Below the pieces are notes generated by a model, which ran no database searches, had not been told where the DNA came from, and was given only the letters and a program-made list of their open reading frames with translations. From NCBI RefSeq assembly GCF_004664715.2, contig NC_051068.1, positions 17,604,668-17,668,667 on the forward strand: DNA of 64,000 nt, in the 5' to 3' direction. The DNA is from Peromyscus leucopus (Eukaryota; Chordata; Mammalia; Rodentia; Cricetidae). Shown here piece by piece: positions 24,704 through 35,735 of this stretch; within the stretch, counting starts at the first letter, position 1, and each line of letters starts with the position of its first letter. A program made the translations under genes and the position numbers.

Positions 24704-25235
24704 TGTGCTGATATTTTGTGTGAACTCTAACAAATAAAGCTTGCCTGAAAGAGCCAGACAGAGTTAGCCATAGAGATCACCTTTAATCCTAGTACTCAGG
24801 AGGCAGAGGTAGATGGATTTCTGAATTCAAGTCCACCCAGGACTTTAGGAGAGTAATCCAGTCTGAAAGAGAAGCATCCAGGCCATAGTCACACTCACCT
24901 TTAATTCCAGCACTTGGGATCTCATGCCTTTGCTCCCAGTACTTGAGAAGCACACACACCATTAATCCCAGCACTAGGAAGGTTGAGACAGGAAGTGATA
25001 TGGCTGGGTGAAGACAGGAATATATAAGGCTGGAGGAGGCAAGAGTTCAACCCCTTTTGGCTGAGGACTCAGGGTCTTCACTCTGAGGATTCGTGGAGAC
25101 AGGATCTTCCCCTTTCAGCTGATGAGTTGTCAAGGTGAGAAGTGGCTATGGCTTGTTTCTCTCTGATCTTTCTGCATTTACCCCAATATATGGATCCAGG
25201 TTTTTATTATAAGACCAATTAGGATTCATGCAAAA
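24704..25235 (+). mobile_element. Solo LTR with B1-like arms, 532 bp
   Basis: The element has the same structure as 12581-13105: B1-derived arms (CACCTTTAATCCTAGTACTC), TATA (AATATATAAGGC near 25018) and a 3' part ending near AATTAGGATTCATGC. The 6-bp duplication CAGAGG is exact (24698-24703 and 25236-25241). It split the envelope-like relic. Confidence 0.85.
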
Positions 25236-25804
25236 CAGAGGAACACACCATCTCACTTGAGGCCAACATCTTTGTGGCCACCACTCGTGTCCAGTGAGCT
25301 CCAAATGTGAGAACTGGCACGTTGTGTATTTATAAACAAACTCAGACCTTGGCAATGGAGTCTTTATTGCATGCTCCATGGTGGCCTTGAACCTCACAGT
25401 TGACATCTATAACATCACCATGGATACTTTGGAGTCCACTTTTTATTTTGCAGAACCTGGTTATCTGGCTATATTTAATGCTACTAGAGTTACAGTTCAT
25501 TTCTCAGGACAGATATACATGTGCAAGATCTCCAGCCTAACACTCAAATGGAGGCATAACAGAGGTATGATTTTGATTCATAAACTCTATAGAATAATGA
25601 CCCCAAAGATGACTTGCTAGAAAAGGCTAGAAAAGCCATTAATAAGAATTCCACTGTTCTTTCTTTTAACATGCCACAATTACAGTCAATGGATTCTGAG
25701 ATTGCTAGGGATCTTGAGAACCTGGGAGGACTGATAGACAGAGTCCAATATTAATTAGCTGTATTCAAAGCAAACACTATTTCCTATGCCCATAGTTAGC
25801 AAGC

Positions 25805-25982
25805 TTAAAAAATGTTCTCTATTCTGCTAGCAATAGTGGAAAGGATGCCTGAAGTGGACATCTCCTGCAATCAGATTGGTGACTGCCCTAATTGTCATCA
25901 AAGAGCCTTTATCCCTTAAGAGATCCAGAGCCAAGCACTGGGCCGAGCTCTGGGAATCCTGCTGAAGAGAGGGGGGAAGGAT
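25805..25982 (+). mobile_element. L1 3' UTR fragment
   Basis: GCTAGCAATAGTGGAAAGG and ATCAGATTGGTGACTGCCCT match the L1 3' UTR segment also seen at 62045-62150. It interrupts the envelope-like relic. Confidence 0.7.
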
Positions 25983-26062
25983 TTTAAAAATGCTCTTTAT
26001 TTGATGTCACTGGTAGGACATTCAGATTTGACTATACTTGCTTCCCCACATAGGTATTACTC

Positions 26063-26408
26063 TGAGGGAGCCCATTCTCGGGTTCCTCGTGGCTTTACCC
26101 AGCAGGTCCGAATAGAGGATGATCAGGACCACGGGCCTGAGTGCAGGTGTCTGAGATGGTCTGCACTTGGCTGTGCTGGGGGAGAAGGTCTTTTGCTGAA
26201 CCCCTTGGCGTCTCTATAAATACTCTGGGTCAGAGACAGTCGGGGCCCATTGGAATAGGTTCCAGACCCTCTCCAGGCTATCCTTTATTTTTTATCTGTT
26301 TATCTCTGCGATATTCTCTGCAATAAACCCTTCTATCTAATATTTCCTGCTGATTGCACTCAAGAAAACTCTGGGAAGCTGTGGGGGTGGTGGGTAAATG
26401 CCCCCACA
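26063..26408 (+). repeat. 5' LTR of the class II element
   Basis: It runs from TGAGGGAGCCC to GCCCCCACA. The TATA box TATAAA is at 26215-26220 and the poly(A) signal AATAAA at 26322-26327. The first bases TGAG replace the TGTG seen in other copies. Confidence 0.9.
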
Positions 26409-26411
26409 GAA

Positions 26412-26430
26412 TGGCGCCATGAACAGGGAC
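26412..26430 (+). promoter_or_regulatory. Primer binding site, tRNA-Lys type
   Basis: TGGCGCCATGAACAGGGAC matches the tRNA-Lys primer site (TGGCGCC...GAACAGGGAC) except that AT replaces one C in the middle. It lies three bases after the 5' LTR. Confidence 0.85.
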
Positions 26431-26545
26431 TAAAGGAAAAAGAAAAGGGACTAAAGAAAAAAAGGGGGAACAAAAAAAGGGGGGACTAAAGACAAATGAA
26501 CAGGGACTAAAGACAAAGTAATAGGGACTAAAGATAAAGGAAAAT
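26421..26545 (+). repeat. Tandem array of the primer-site tail
   Basis: The sequence GGGACTAAAG is repeated about six times with A-rich spacers, and GAACAGGGACTAAAG (which includes the 3' half of the primer site) occurs twice, at 26421 and about 26499. Confidence 0.8.
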
Positions 26546-29500
26546 AATAGTTTTATTACAGAGTTTTTGGTGAAAGTGCTGTCAGCCCTGCCAGTGGAAA
26601 GGCATGCTGGTGTTATGGAAAAAATATATTTTTTTCTGCAAGGCAGGGGTTTTATCCTCGAGAGAAAAGGAAAGCAGACTGGAAGGATGTCCGATGCTGC
26701 AGCAAAATTCTATCAAAATTTTCTACCTTCTATCCCTTTTTCAATTTCTATCTGTAAAAAATAAGTATAAAGTATAGGGTAGTAATATAGTGTAGGAAAA
26801 ACTTAGAAGTGTAGGATTGTGTAGGAAAAAATAAGTAAGGCAACTAGACAGAAAAACTCTTCAATTTTCTCACTTTGGGAGCTATAAACGCAGACTGGGA
26901 AAAAAATCTTTCTTTGGGCTTTACGGGTAGTAGAAAAGCTCTTCTCTGAGCTTATGGGGAAGAAAAAGTTTCCTATGGAAGCTTTTGACCTGGGGACAGC
27001 TGAAATGCTAAGTCCAAGTGGCAGGAGAAAGTGTTTTCTCCCTGAGGCAAAAATGGAGGTGTAAGAAGTCAAAGTTTGAAGTTCAGAAGTTTTGGGAAAA
27101 GTTGGTTTCTCTCCTGGGGAAAAAAATCTTTCTCTTAAACTATAAAGCTTTTCTTAGAAAACTTGGGGGGGAAAAACCTCTCTAAAAAGCCTTAATCTTT
27201 TTCAAAAGTTCTCTTAAACTTAAAAACTAAAGCCTTTCAGAACTTATTCTCAGAAGGACAAAAATTAGAGTCACCTGACATATTAGTATGGGGACCACCT
27301 GTGATTAGCTCTAAGAGAAAACAACAAACCTCTTAAGACAGCAAAACCTCTAAGTTCTCTTTCAAGCTTTAAAAATCATCCCTGCAATGCAGGAGGCAGG
27401 AACACATTTCTAAAAACCCCTTCTAAGCTTTGTCTTTTCAAGCTAGTAAAAGACAGTGGGTCAGAGTACCCTGAGGGAAATGCTTGGGGAGAGTGTGGGT
27501 GAACAGCTACAGAGAGCCCAAAAGGGCAGGAAACTTTACCTGAGAAAAGCAAAAAGCCAAGCTTTTCAGTTACAGCTGAACTGAGGCATCAAGCGTTTTG
27601 TCTGAATGAGCATTTCAGAATGGAAAGGTGCTCCTAATCGTCCTAAAGCAAAGATCCCCTGAAGCAATGCAAACTGTTAGCATTGTATCCTCACTTCTGA
27701 CCAAAAACCTAGAGGTGACTGGCCAGCGTCTCTGAGTTGGAGTGCATTTTAGGGATAATAGGGCTCCTGCAGTTGTAAACTTCCTGGAGCACAGAGCTGA
27801 GGCAGGAAGGTGCAGGACCCAGGGGAAGATTGCTAATGAACAAACAAAGCTAAAGCTGGTGGGAATGGCACAGTTATTCACTTTCCTACAAGTCCCGGGT
27901 TGATAGGTCCACAGCTGCAAAAAGAAATCTGAGAAAAAACTTTCCTATCAGAGAAAGGACCTTTCTGGGAAAACAGTAAAGCTGAACTGTGTCTGAAGCA
28001 GTTGTGCTGCTGAGTCAGAATACTGTCTGGGGAAAGAGCCCAGCCAGGGCAGAACAGACCTATCCAGGAGTAAAGCTTTCTTTTCTGCCAGAGAAAGCAT
28101 CTCTGAGAAAAGCATTGTTTCAACTGACTCCCTGAGATGAGGGAGTGTAGCCCTGAGGGGTGATTGCCTCTGGCATAAGCTCTGTCCTTAAGCACCCAGA
28201 CAAGCAAACACAACCCACTGGGGGACTGGGCCAGGTGAAGGCCTGATGAGGCAAAACACCTGTCCTAATGGGAGTTTAGAGATGGTAAAACCTCCCTCGC
28301 TAAGCTTGATTCATGAACACAGACCACAGACCCCAAAAACAGAAACGGACTAAAGCCCCTACCTTCAGTAGCAGGGAATGCTGCCACTGTAGTGTCGGAA
28401 ACTGTTTCTGGGGTAGAGGGGATAAACTGAGACCAAACTGGATACTGTCAGGGAGAAAGACTCTGAAGAAACAGAGGGGACAGATTCCTCCCCAGAAAAT
28501 GTGTGACCTGAAAAAGCTGCTAGAGTTTGAAACAGATTCAGGGGGAGAAAAAAAAAGCCCCTACCTCCAAAGGCAGCTAGCAGAGGTACAAAGCTGCAGA
28601 CAGATACCTGAAGCTCTGCATCTGGTGGGGAAGGAACAAGCGAAATGAGATAGATCAATGGGAGAAAATCTCTTTGAAGGAGCTATGGAAAAGCTCTGTT
28701 GCAAATGATCTTGTTTTTCACTGACTGGCTAAAACACAAGCCCCGAGGAAAGTTGCTATCAGAAATGCCAGCCTCAATGCTGGCTAACGAGGCAGGTGTG
28801 GTTCTGACTAGGGGCCAGTGTCTGATGAAGGAGAGACACCTGTTAAAGCCAGTTAAAAGAACAGAAATCTCCCAATGTCCCATAGCTGAAAATGTAAAAT
28901 GCTTGTTCAAATCTCCCATTGCAAAAGCAAAAAACTTTGTTTAAACCTCCCGGGCACGAATTTGTAAGCAAGTCTGGTAAAAGAGAACCAGTTGACTCTC
29001 AGACTCAAAAAGAAATAAAGGACTGATATAAGGGACTGATATTATTATGGACTGATATAAGGGAAATGCATTCTGGGAAAGGTAGTTTTTTCTGCTAAAG
29101 ATGGCGACATTGCCCTGAAACACTTTTGTCAGCTCGAAAATACATTCATGGTAAACTTAAATACAACCTTTAAAAGAATAAGGAGGATAATCATCTAAGA
29201 GTTTAAGTGTCAGTTCCAATGAAAAATTGAAAGGATACAGAACTAGGCGCTTCGTGGTTTGGGGTGGGGGTGGGGGGTTGGTAAAATGCCTTATTTACCC
29301 TAATAGCTGTGCAAAGTTTTTACTGTAGTTGGATGACAAAAAGCTACCTATAAGAGCAAACAAGCCACTTTAAAATCCTTAAAACAAGGGGAAACAGTTT
29401 ATACACTGAATGTTGTCTTAGATATGAAGAAACTTATGTTGAAATTTAAAAAGTTCTTTGCCTTTTGAACAAACTGCCTGCAATGAGTAATTCCTGTGCA

Positions 29501-29834
29501 AATCTAATAAGGAGACAAGGAAACAGGCATTCAAAAAAGAAATGACTGCTTTATAGATGGGAAACAAACTTCAGAAAATCTAGCTGTCTTACAAAATAGT
29601 TGCTTTACCTGAAAGTTCCTTATAAGAAATCAATGCTAAATATCACTGCTGCTAATAACATCAGGAGTTAAATCTAATGAAGTGAAAATACTAAATCCTG
29701 AAACTCAAGTGAAATGGAAAGATCCCTGTTCGGGATTAAGGAAGGGTCCCTATCCTGTGTTAATATGGGGTCGAGGACATGCTTGTATTTTTTTCACAAG
29801 AGGAGAATGAAGCTCGGTGGTTACCGGAGCATTT

Positions 29835-29914
29835 GGTAAGGAGTGTGGAACTAAGAAAAGTCAGCTCCAATGACAGTAAGGAGCGTGGAACTAAGAAAAG
29901 TCAGCTCCAATGAC
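29835..29914 (+). repeat. Direct duplication, about 40-bp unit, two copies
   Basis: GTAAGGAG(T/C)GTGGAACTAAGA and the following AAAGTCAGCTCCAATGACA occur twice in tandem inside the class II element. Confidence 0.9.
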
Positions 29915-30529
29915 ATTCCTATAAAGGAACCAGAATGAAAATGTCTCCATTAGTATTTGAGGTTTTTGTCACTGGTTTAATGCAAACAATGAGGAAATAA
30001 GAGTTCAGAGCTGTGCCGCTTTTGGCTTACTAGCTCCTTTAGAAAAATACCTTTTATCACCTAATAATGTGCAGTTTCTGGTGAAGAGCTTTACAGCAGC
30101 TAAATATGGTAATTTCACCCTCAGTGTAAAGTGAAGTTTTTCAGTAGAGCAAACCAAAAGTACTGCTGTGATAGAAACGTTTGTTTGAATTGAAGTTCTT
30201 AGGGGAGCTATTATGAATTTGGGTGAAGGGACAGCCTCTAGTTAAAAACTGTTTACCGCTGACAGTACATCTCTGCCAGTTCAGAAAGGCCAAGAGAACT
30301 CAGCAACTTTGGGGTGTGGCTTTGTCCTGAGAATGTTACAATCCCCTAGCAACAAGTATCACAACTCTATAATGACAACACTCACTAAATCCCAGTGCTT
30401 TATAACAAAGCTGACTATAAACTCTAAACTTGAGAAATGATGTACGTACTTCCTGTCTAGTTAAGAAAATCTTTCTAATAGAGATGGTGATAATAATTAA
30501 GAGTAAGAAGTAGAAAGACGAAAATAGAT

Positions 30530-32340
30530 ATGTGAGTTTGTAAAAATTCTGTCTTGTTAGATCTGTGTTAAGAAATCTTTAGGTGTTTGCTAAGTTAGAT
30601 ATATGCTAATGGAAGCCCTATATAAGTTTGTAAAATAGATCTATAGAGTTCCTTTAAGAATATAAGCTTGTAAGAAGTATCTAAGGTAGTCTTAAGACAT
30701 GTAGTAATAAGCTTGTAAGATGCTAGTTGTAAATGTAAGTTTAAATAAGAAATAAGATGGAATGAATATAAGTATATAAGGATTAATAAGAAATATATTT
30801 GCTAAAGTAGTTCTATAGTTTCCTTAAAGTATAAATAAGTAGATGTTAATATGTTATATGTGAGTTTGTAAAAATATGTAAATGTTGAGTGAGTTTATGC
30901 TTAAGCACATGTTATGTGAGTTTGTAAAAAAGTGTAAATGTTAAGTGTGAATCTATTCTTAATGTATATGATGAAAGAACCTGAGACACAGAAGGTTAGT
31001 GTCCCAGTAGACTGCAAAGTAGGCAGTCTGAATGGTTTTAAAAGCTCCAGAAGCTGCTAGGAAGCTAAGAATGGTGGACGCCAGAAGCAGCACAACGAGG
31101 CTGCACAACAAGCTGAGATCCATGGAAAATCGACACAACACAGGAAAAACCTGAGCTAACATCAAAAACAGTACGGTTTAGAATACTACTGTGCCTAAAA
31201 AGGTCTCTGGCTTGAGAATAAAAGTTCAGAGATGCTTGTTTGAACTAAAATTGTTAACTCCAAAAAGTTTTGGCTGAAAAATGTCTCTTCATAATTGGAA
31301 GTGAAAGCCTGATACCAGAATTTTTCTTGTTTGAACTTTTTTAACTTAAAATGAGATAAAATTACAAAAAGATTTTGGTTATGGATTTCTCATATTTGGA
31401 AGGCTAGTACCAGAATTTATCATTTGAATTTTAAGACTTAAATGAAATAAACAATAGAGATTTCATTGCAATAGGACAGTTTTGAGTAATGACCTAGGAA
31501 CGGTTTTCTGGAATTGGGTTAAAAATGGAACTGTTTAAATGAAGAAATGTATTTCTACTTTAGAATCAAGATGCAATTTTGTGTATGAATATATTCCTTA
31601 TTAACTGGTGATTTATGAATTGTTTTGTGGAACTGTTTATGTAAAAATGGAATTACTTATGGAACTGGTTTTGTGTTACAAATGGAACTATTTAAACAGA
31701 AAAGTTTGGGTTTTCTAACTAGGCTTGAGATTTTGCTTAAAATTATAAAGAAAAGGGAGAGTTAATATTCCTTAGTCTATTTAATTTAAATTGTTGTTTG
31801 AGTGGATTAATGTCATGTTTTGTTAGTAAGAAATGCAAATGGGGTATACTAAGAGACTACTTTTAAAGTGTGTAAAGAGTTTTTTTAAGAAACTGCTTTT
31901 GGATGTTTTGCTAAAAGTTTTCAAAGTGTTAATGATTAAATTGAAAATATTGCTTTTCAATATGGGTTTGTAGGAATTGTATAAGTTTGGGTTCCTCTAA
32001 CTAGGTTTGAGTTTTTGTTTAAAAATTATAAAGAAAAGGAGGAGCTAGGAGATTGAATTATGTTCACAGAAACCTATTGATATTAATGCACCCTGGTTTT
32101 GTGGAGTTGAGGAAATGTTTAAGTTTGATGTGAATACATCAAAGTTTTTCCTATGTTCTGTTAACAAGAAAATTCAAATGACTGAGTTAAAGTTGTAAGA
32201 TGGAGAAAATTGTTAACTATATATAGCACCATATATGCTAATTCAAATGGTTCTGTTAAGAGTTTGCTTTGAGTTGTAAGATTGAGAGAACTGTGACTAT
32301 GTATAGCAATATTTATGTTAACTGGTTAATGGTAATGATG
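30530..32340 (+). repeat. Low-complexity internal region with degenerate repeats
   Basis: Phrases such as GTGAGTTTGTAAAAA (30533, 30861, 30914), ATAAGCTTGTAAGA (two copies near 30663-30720) and AAAATTATAAAGAAAAG (31738 and 32022) recur. The region lies inside the class II element and shows no coding potential. Confidence 0.7.
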
Positions 32341-32537
32341 AAGCTAAGGGATTCTTTAAGTTTGTAGTCACCGAGTTTTTGGTTTAGAAAGGGCTTGAGG
32401 CAGCTAAGACTGCTGTAGTCACCTTGGACCTAATTCAAAAGAGAAATACCATCTATACCATCCTCTTCTCCCATACTGGTAGGTGTAACAGCTATGGAGA
32501 TTGCTGAAAGCCATTAATAGTTATTTTTTTATATATT

Positions 32538-32550
32538 AAGAAGGGGGGAC
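32538..32550 (+). promoter_or_regulatory. Polypurine tract
   Basis: AAGAAGGGGGGAC lies directly before the 3' LTR, in the place of the plus-strand primer. Confidence 0.85.
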
Positions 32551-32551
32551 C

Positions 32552-32896
32552 TGTGGGAGCCCGTTCTCGGGTTCCTCATGGCTTTACCCAGGAGGTCCAC
32601 ATGGAGGATGATTAGGACCATGGGCCTGAGTGCAGGTGTCTGAGATGCTCTGCACTTGGCTGTGCTGGAGGAGGAGCTCTTTTGCTCCACCCCTTGGCAT
32701 CTCTATAAAAACCCTGGGCCAGAGACAGTCGCTGCCCATTGGAATAGATTCCAGGCCCTCTCAAGGCTATCCTTTATTTTCTATCTGTTTATCTCCGCGA
32801 TATTCTCCCCAATAAATCCTTCTATCTAATATTTCCTGCTAATTGCACTCAAGAAAACTCTGGGGAACTGTGGGGGTGGTGGATAAATGCCCCACA
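32552..32896 (+). repeat. 3' LTR of the class II element
   Basis: It runs from TGTGGGAGCCCG to GCCCCACA, with TATAAAA at 32704-32710 and AATAAA at 32811-32816. Confidence 0.9.
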
Positions 32897-32902
32897 TTAC
32901 TC

Positions 32903-33076
32903 CACTGGAAAAAGGAGAGCTCTTGGCTTTTTGCATGCATCATATTGGTCCTTTGGGCATATAAATTCCTTATGGCTATTTTGGGCTTGTTTAAGAAACT
33001 TTTTCTTAGGAGGAGCTATAAAAATGAGCTCCAGAGACTACTATCACATCAGAAGGAACAAAGCAGCTATGTATGA
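32903..33076 (+). pseudogene. env: Envelope C-terminus: membrane anchor and cytoplasmic tail
   Basis: This is the 3' remainder of the envelope-like frame split by the class II provirus. The frame, which starts inside the target duplication, encodes a hydrophobic span (WLFACIILVLWAYKFLMAIL), then a basic tail (FKKLFLRRSYKNELQ) and a stop at 33074-33076. This is the classical end of a type I viral glycoprotein. Its stop overlaps the ATG of the next frame (ATGA at 33073-33076). I infer the Env assignment from topology and position, not from sequence identity. Confidence 0.55.
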
Positions 33077-33336
33077 TTCCTGCAAACAATTCTACGCAAA
33101 CCATGATTAAAGAAACTTCATGGCTCATCTCCATGATGACTCTGCAGGTCAGGAATATTGTATTCCAGATTTTCAGTTCTGCCCCCCAATGTCACTGTCA
33201 TTTTTGCCAAAAGAGAAGGTATAGCTACATTGGTCATAGACCAGAGATGGATGCCTCTGGAGACTCAACAGACTTCCTGATGCTTTATTATTTGCTTTTT
33301 CATACTAACATACAAAAAACTGAGAAACAACATTAG
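33073..33336 (+). pseudogene. Small frame downstream of env, unknown
   Basis: An 87-codon frame starts in a 4-bp ATGA overlap with the envelope stop. The middle is cysteine- and histidine-rich (APQCHCHFCQKRR). It lies between env and the 3' LTR, the place where complex retroviruses keep accessory genes. I do not recognise the product and it may be chance. Confidence 0.3.
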
Positions 33337-33345
33337 AAGCTAATT

Positions 33346-33627
33346 ATGAAGCTCACTGGACTCTTGGTTGCTCTTTTCATTAATAAAAGAAGAACTACCT
33401 CTCCCATGGCTAGGAACTACATGCTCCTACTTGACACTGAACAAGTAAGGATGATGCTCTACTATGATTGGTTTAGCTCAGAGTCCAACAGCTCCAACCC
33501 TGCTATGGCCCCCTTTAAAACACTTTTGACTGAAAATGATTGCATTTCCTTTTCTTTCTTAATGTGTTCTCAACTTGATTCATACCAAACCTGGAGAAAA
33601 TATGAATTTGGGGAAATCTCTATATAA
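33346..33627 (+). pseudogene. Second small frame downstream of env, unknown
   Basis: A 93-codon open frame follows the previous one after 9 bp. Its product shows no domain I know. Together the two frames fill much of the 0.7 kb between env and the 3' LTR. Confidence 0.25.
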
Positions 33628-33781
33628 CAGAGAGATCATAACAACATCCTGTAATCTATATTGATTTGACCATTTTGCTTAATGTTTGTGTGTTTTAGTA
33701 CCTGAGATTTATATTCCTGCATTTATTTGTCTATTAGTAATTAGAATATTTATTGTATGCCACAAGGACCAGGGGATGGAA

Positions 33782-34236
33782 TGTAATGAGCATAGTATTA
33801 AGAGAACATACATGTCTTTTAGACATGTAAAAACAGCTTAGTCAGGAACCCCAATACACCCAAGGCTGTACCTGATAACCAGAACTCCATAATATCACTC
33901 ATTTAAGATAACCAGACAATCCTAAGACCCCAGGACACCCACTGGACAGTATATAAGCACATACCAAGAACAATGTTCTGCTCTGCACATCTGAAGAGAC
34001 ATCACCTTGATCAGACTTGCAGCTAGAGCATCTCCCCCAGAAGTCTGACCATTGAATCAGAGACTTCTGTTAGAGACTGGAACTGAACTCCAACTAGGAT
34101 ATGTCACATAGGTGAGTACCCTTAAGGAAACAGACTAAGAACCACATTTAGGAATTTAGAGGGTGAACCTTTTGTGATGACCATAAACAAATATAGCTTT
34201 TGTTATACTAACTATGCATATCTACCTTCTTGCTCA
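33782..34236 (+). mobile_element. 3' LTR of the old env-bearing retrovirus, 455 bp
   Basis: It begins TGTAATGAGCATAG directly after a purine-rich stretch (AAGGACCAGGGGATGGAA) and ends CTTCTTGCTCA. A TATA box CAGTATATAAGC lies near 33946. A related, shortened LTR lies at 8915-9222 and in block B copy 2. The polypurine-like stretch supports its role as a 3' LTR. Confidence 0.6.
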
Positions 34237-35209
34237 TCAAAGTTAGGATCACTTAGAAACCATTTTGTTTCCTATGATTGATGATTGGATGTAAGTCTGC
34301 ATCAGAGTGAGGAAATGGAAACTTTCTCAAATAAAATGCATGATCACAGATTTTGAAAGAAACAGTATGATTTGTACTGTATAGCTAAAGCAATTTGTCT
34401 TGCTCTAATTGCTTTATAAGTCATAAGAACTTTTAAAGAAAATGTATCCCCATTTTTATGTGTACAGCATATGTTCAAGAGAATGACTTCCATGTGTGTA
34501 TAGGTGACACACAAGAAAAGAGGGTGTCAGTTACCCTGAATCTGGAGTAGTAGGTGGTTATGAAACGCCCAACATGGGTGTTGGGACAGGAACTCAGAGA
34601 TAATACTGTTTATCCAATAAAACAAAAGTCTTTCACAGATGAACAAGAACAAGACTAATTAAATAAAGAAGTAAATAAATGATCCTTGGGAACATGATGC
34701 ATCAATATTAAGATGCTGTGTAAGGTAAACTTGCACCATACATTGAACACAATCCAAAGACAATACTCAACAATTTAAATAGGAAAGCTGATTTCAAAGC
34801 TACATGCAACGTCGAAACACTCAGAATGCTCAATGGGATTATGAAAAGATAGTACACACATTGACACAATATGACTTCCATATTTACCCGAAAAGCTGCA
34901 ACAATCAAGAATGTGTACAGTTGTGAAAGACTAAAGAGGATGGAGAGAAAAAGCAAAGAACAAAAGTAGGAAAATATAGTAAAATTTTAATCAAAAGACC
35001 AAAGGGAACTCAGCCAGGAAAAGTATGATCTTGATCAATGTTACCCACCTACCTATGATTCCATGTGTATAGAAATTAAATAAACTCAGGCTTCACAACT
35101 TTTACAAAATTAGCTCATAGTAAACCTTAAACTGCTATGCTTTTGCCCTCTGGCTACTGATACTTCTTCCAGAGAGGTACCATGATCTTTGCAAAGGGTG
35201 GTGAACTTC
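34237..35209. other. No gene or clear repeat seen
   Basis: AT-rich non-coding sequence. Short frames have no support. Confidence 0.45.
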
Positions 35210-35214
35210 TCCAG

Positions 35215-35735
35215 TGTGAAACCTCAGTAAACCCCCTCCCCCACTCCATCCCCTACAGACAAAGAGAAGCTTAAACCAGGATTCCTAAGTGTACATATGA
35301 ACTTAGATCCCTTTTCCCCAGGTGGCTGTATCTGCTACAGAAACTAAAGAAAACACAGAGTCAGGATATTCGAACATCTGGCAGAGGCTAAGTGGTCATA
35401 AAACATCCCAAACTTCTGGAACCCCGGAGACAGCTCGTAAAACTCCTAAACACGGTTGCTGAACAAATGAGAAATAAAGATAACATGAAAGACCACTGAT
35501 ATGAACCAAAAAAAGAGGGAGGCAGGCTGTAGGAGATGAATTATGTGGTCTGTGCCTTTAAGAACTAGCCTCACAAAGAAAGGGGCTTGCTCCTTCCAAC
35601 CTCCCTGCTGTGTGTGAGAGATTTGCAACAAGCCCCCTGCTGAGGCATGTAAACTTCATTTGAATAAACCTTGATTTTGCGTTCTGTACCTAAGGTCTCC
35701 AGTGGCTTCTTTGGGGAAGAGATCTGGGCATAACA
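35215..35735 (+). mobile_element. Solo class I LTR (simple form of the composite LTR's first module)
   Basis: It begins TGTGAAACCTCAGTAAAC and ends GGGCATAACA, with an exact 5-bp duplication TCCAG on both sides (35210-35214 and 35736-35740). It corresponds to the first half of the composite LTRs at 41039, 45243 and 51195. Its poly(A) signal AATAAA at 35663-35668 is intact, unlike in the composite LTRs. Confidence 0.9.

Larger units (their letters stand above)
24121..26056 (+). pseudogene. env: Envelope transmembrane-subunit-like relic, first part
   Basis: The relic continues with a hydrophobic stretch at about 24136-24170 (MITGAMLVGSLLRAG) that could be a fusion-peptide region, then a helical, leucine-rich segment at 24235-24330 (VTIHELIIGLHLEIYALKQS). 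After an LTR insertion (24704-25235) it resumes with ectodomain-like sequence carrying Asn-X-Thr sites (25378-25620: NLTVDIYNITMDTLESTF) and a second helical segment at 25630-25745. An L1 piece and then a class II provirus follow. Once the insertions are set aside, it leads into the membrane anchor at 32903. The layout is that of a large Env, as in spumaviruses; this assignment is inference. Stops and frameshifts make it non-functional. Confidence 0.45.
26057..32902 (+). mobile_element. Complete non-autonomous class II LTR retrotransposon, 6.8 kb
   Basis: A full element bounded by an exact 6-bp target duplication TTACTC (26057-26062 and 32897-32902). It has two LTRs of about 345 bp, a Lys-type primer site, about 6.1 kb of internal sequence and a polypurine tract. 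No gag, pol or env motif is visible; internal frames are short and unrelated to retroviral proteins. The LTRs differ at about 33 positions by eye (nearly 10%), so the insertion is old. Autonomous relatives must have supplied the enzymes. LTR size and the lack of genes recall the mys and ETn type of rodent elements. Confidence 0.9.

Noticed and set aside
26141..26326. Short open frames that recur in the 340-bp LTRs (also at 10109, 32630 and 37066)
   Set aside because: They recur because the LTRs recur. The frame crosses TATA and poly(A) signals and has no domain.
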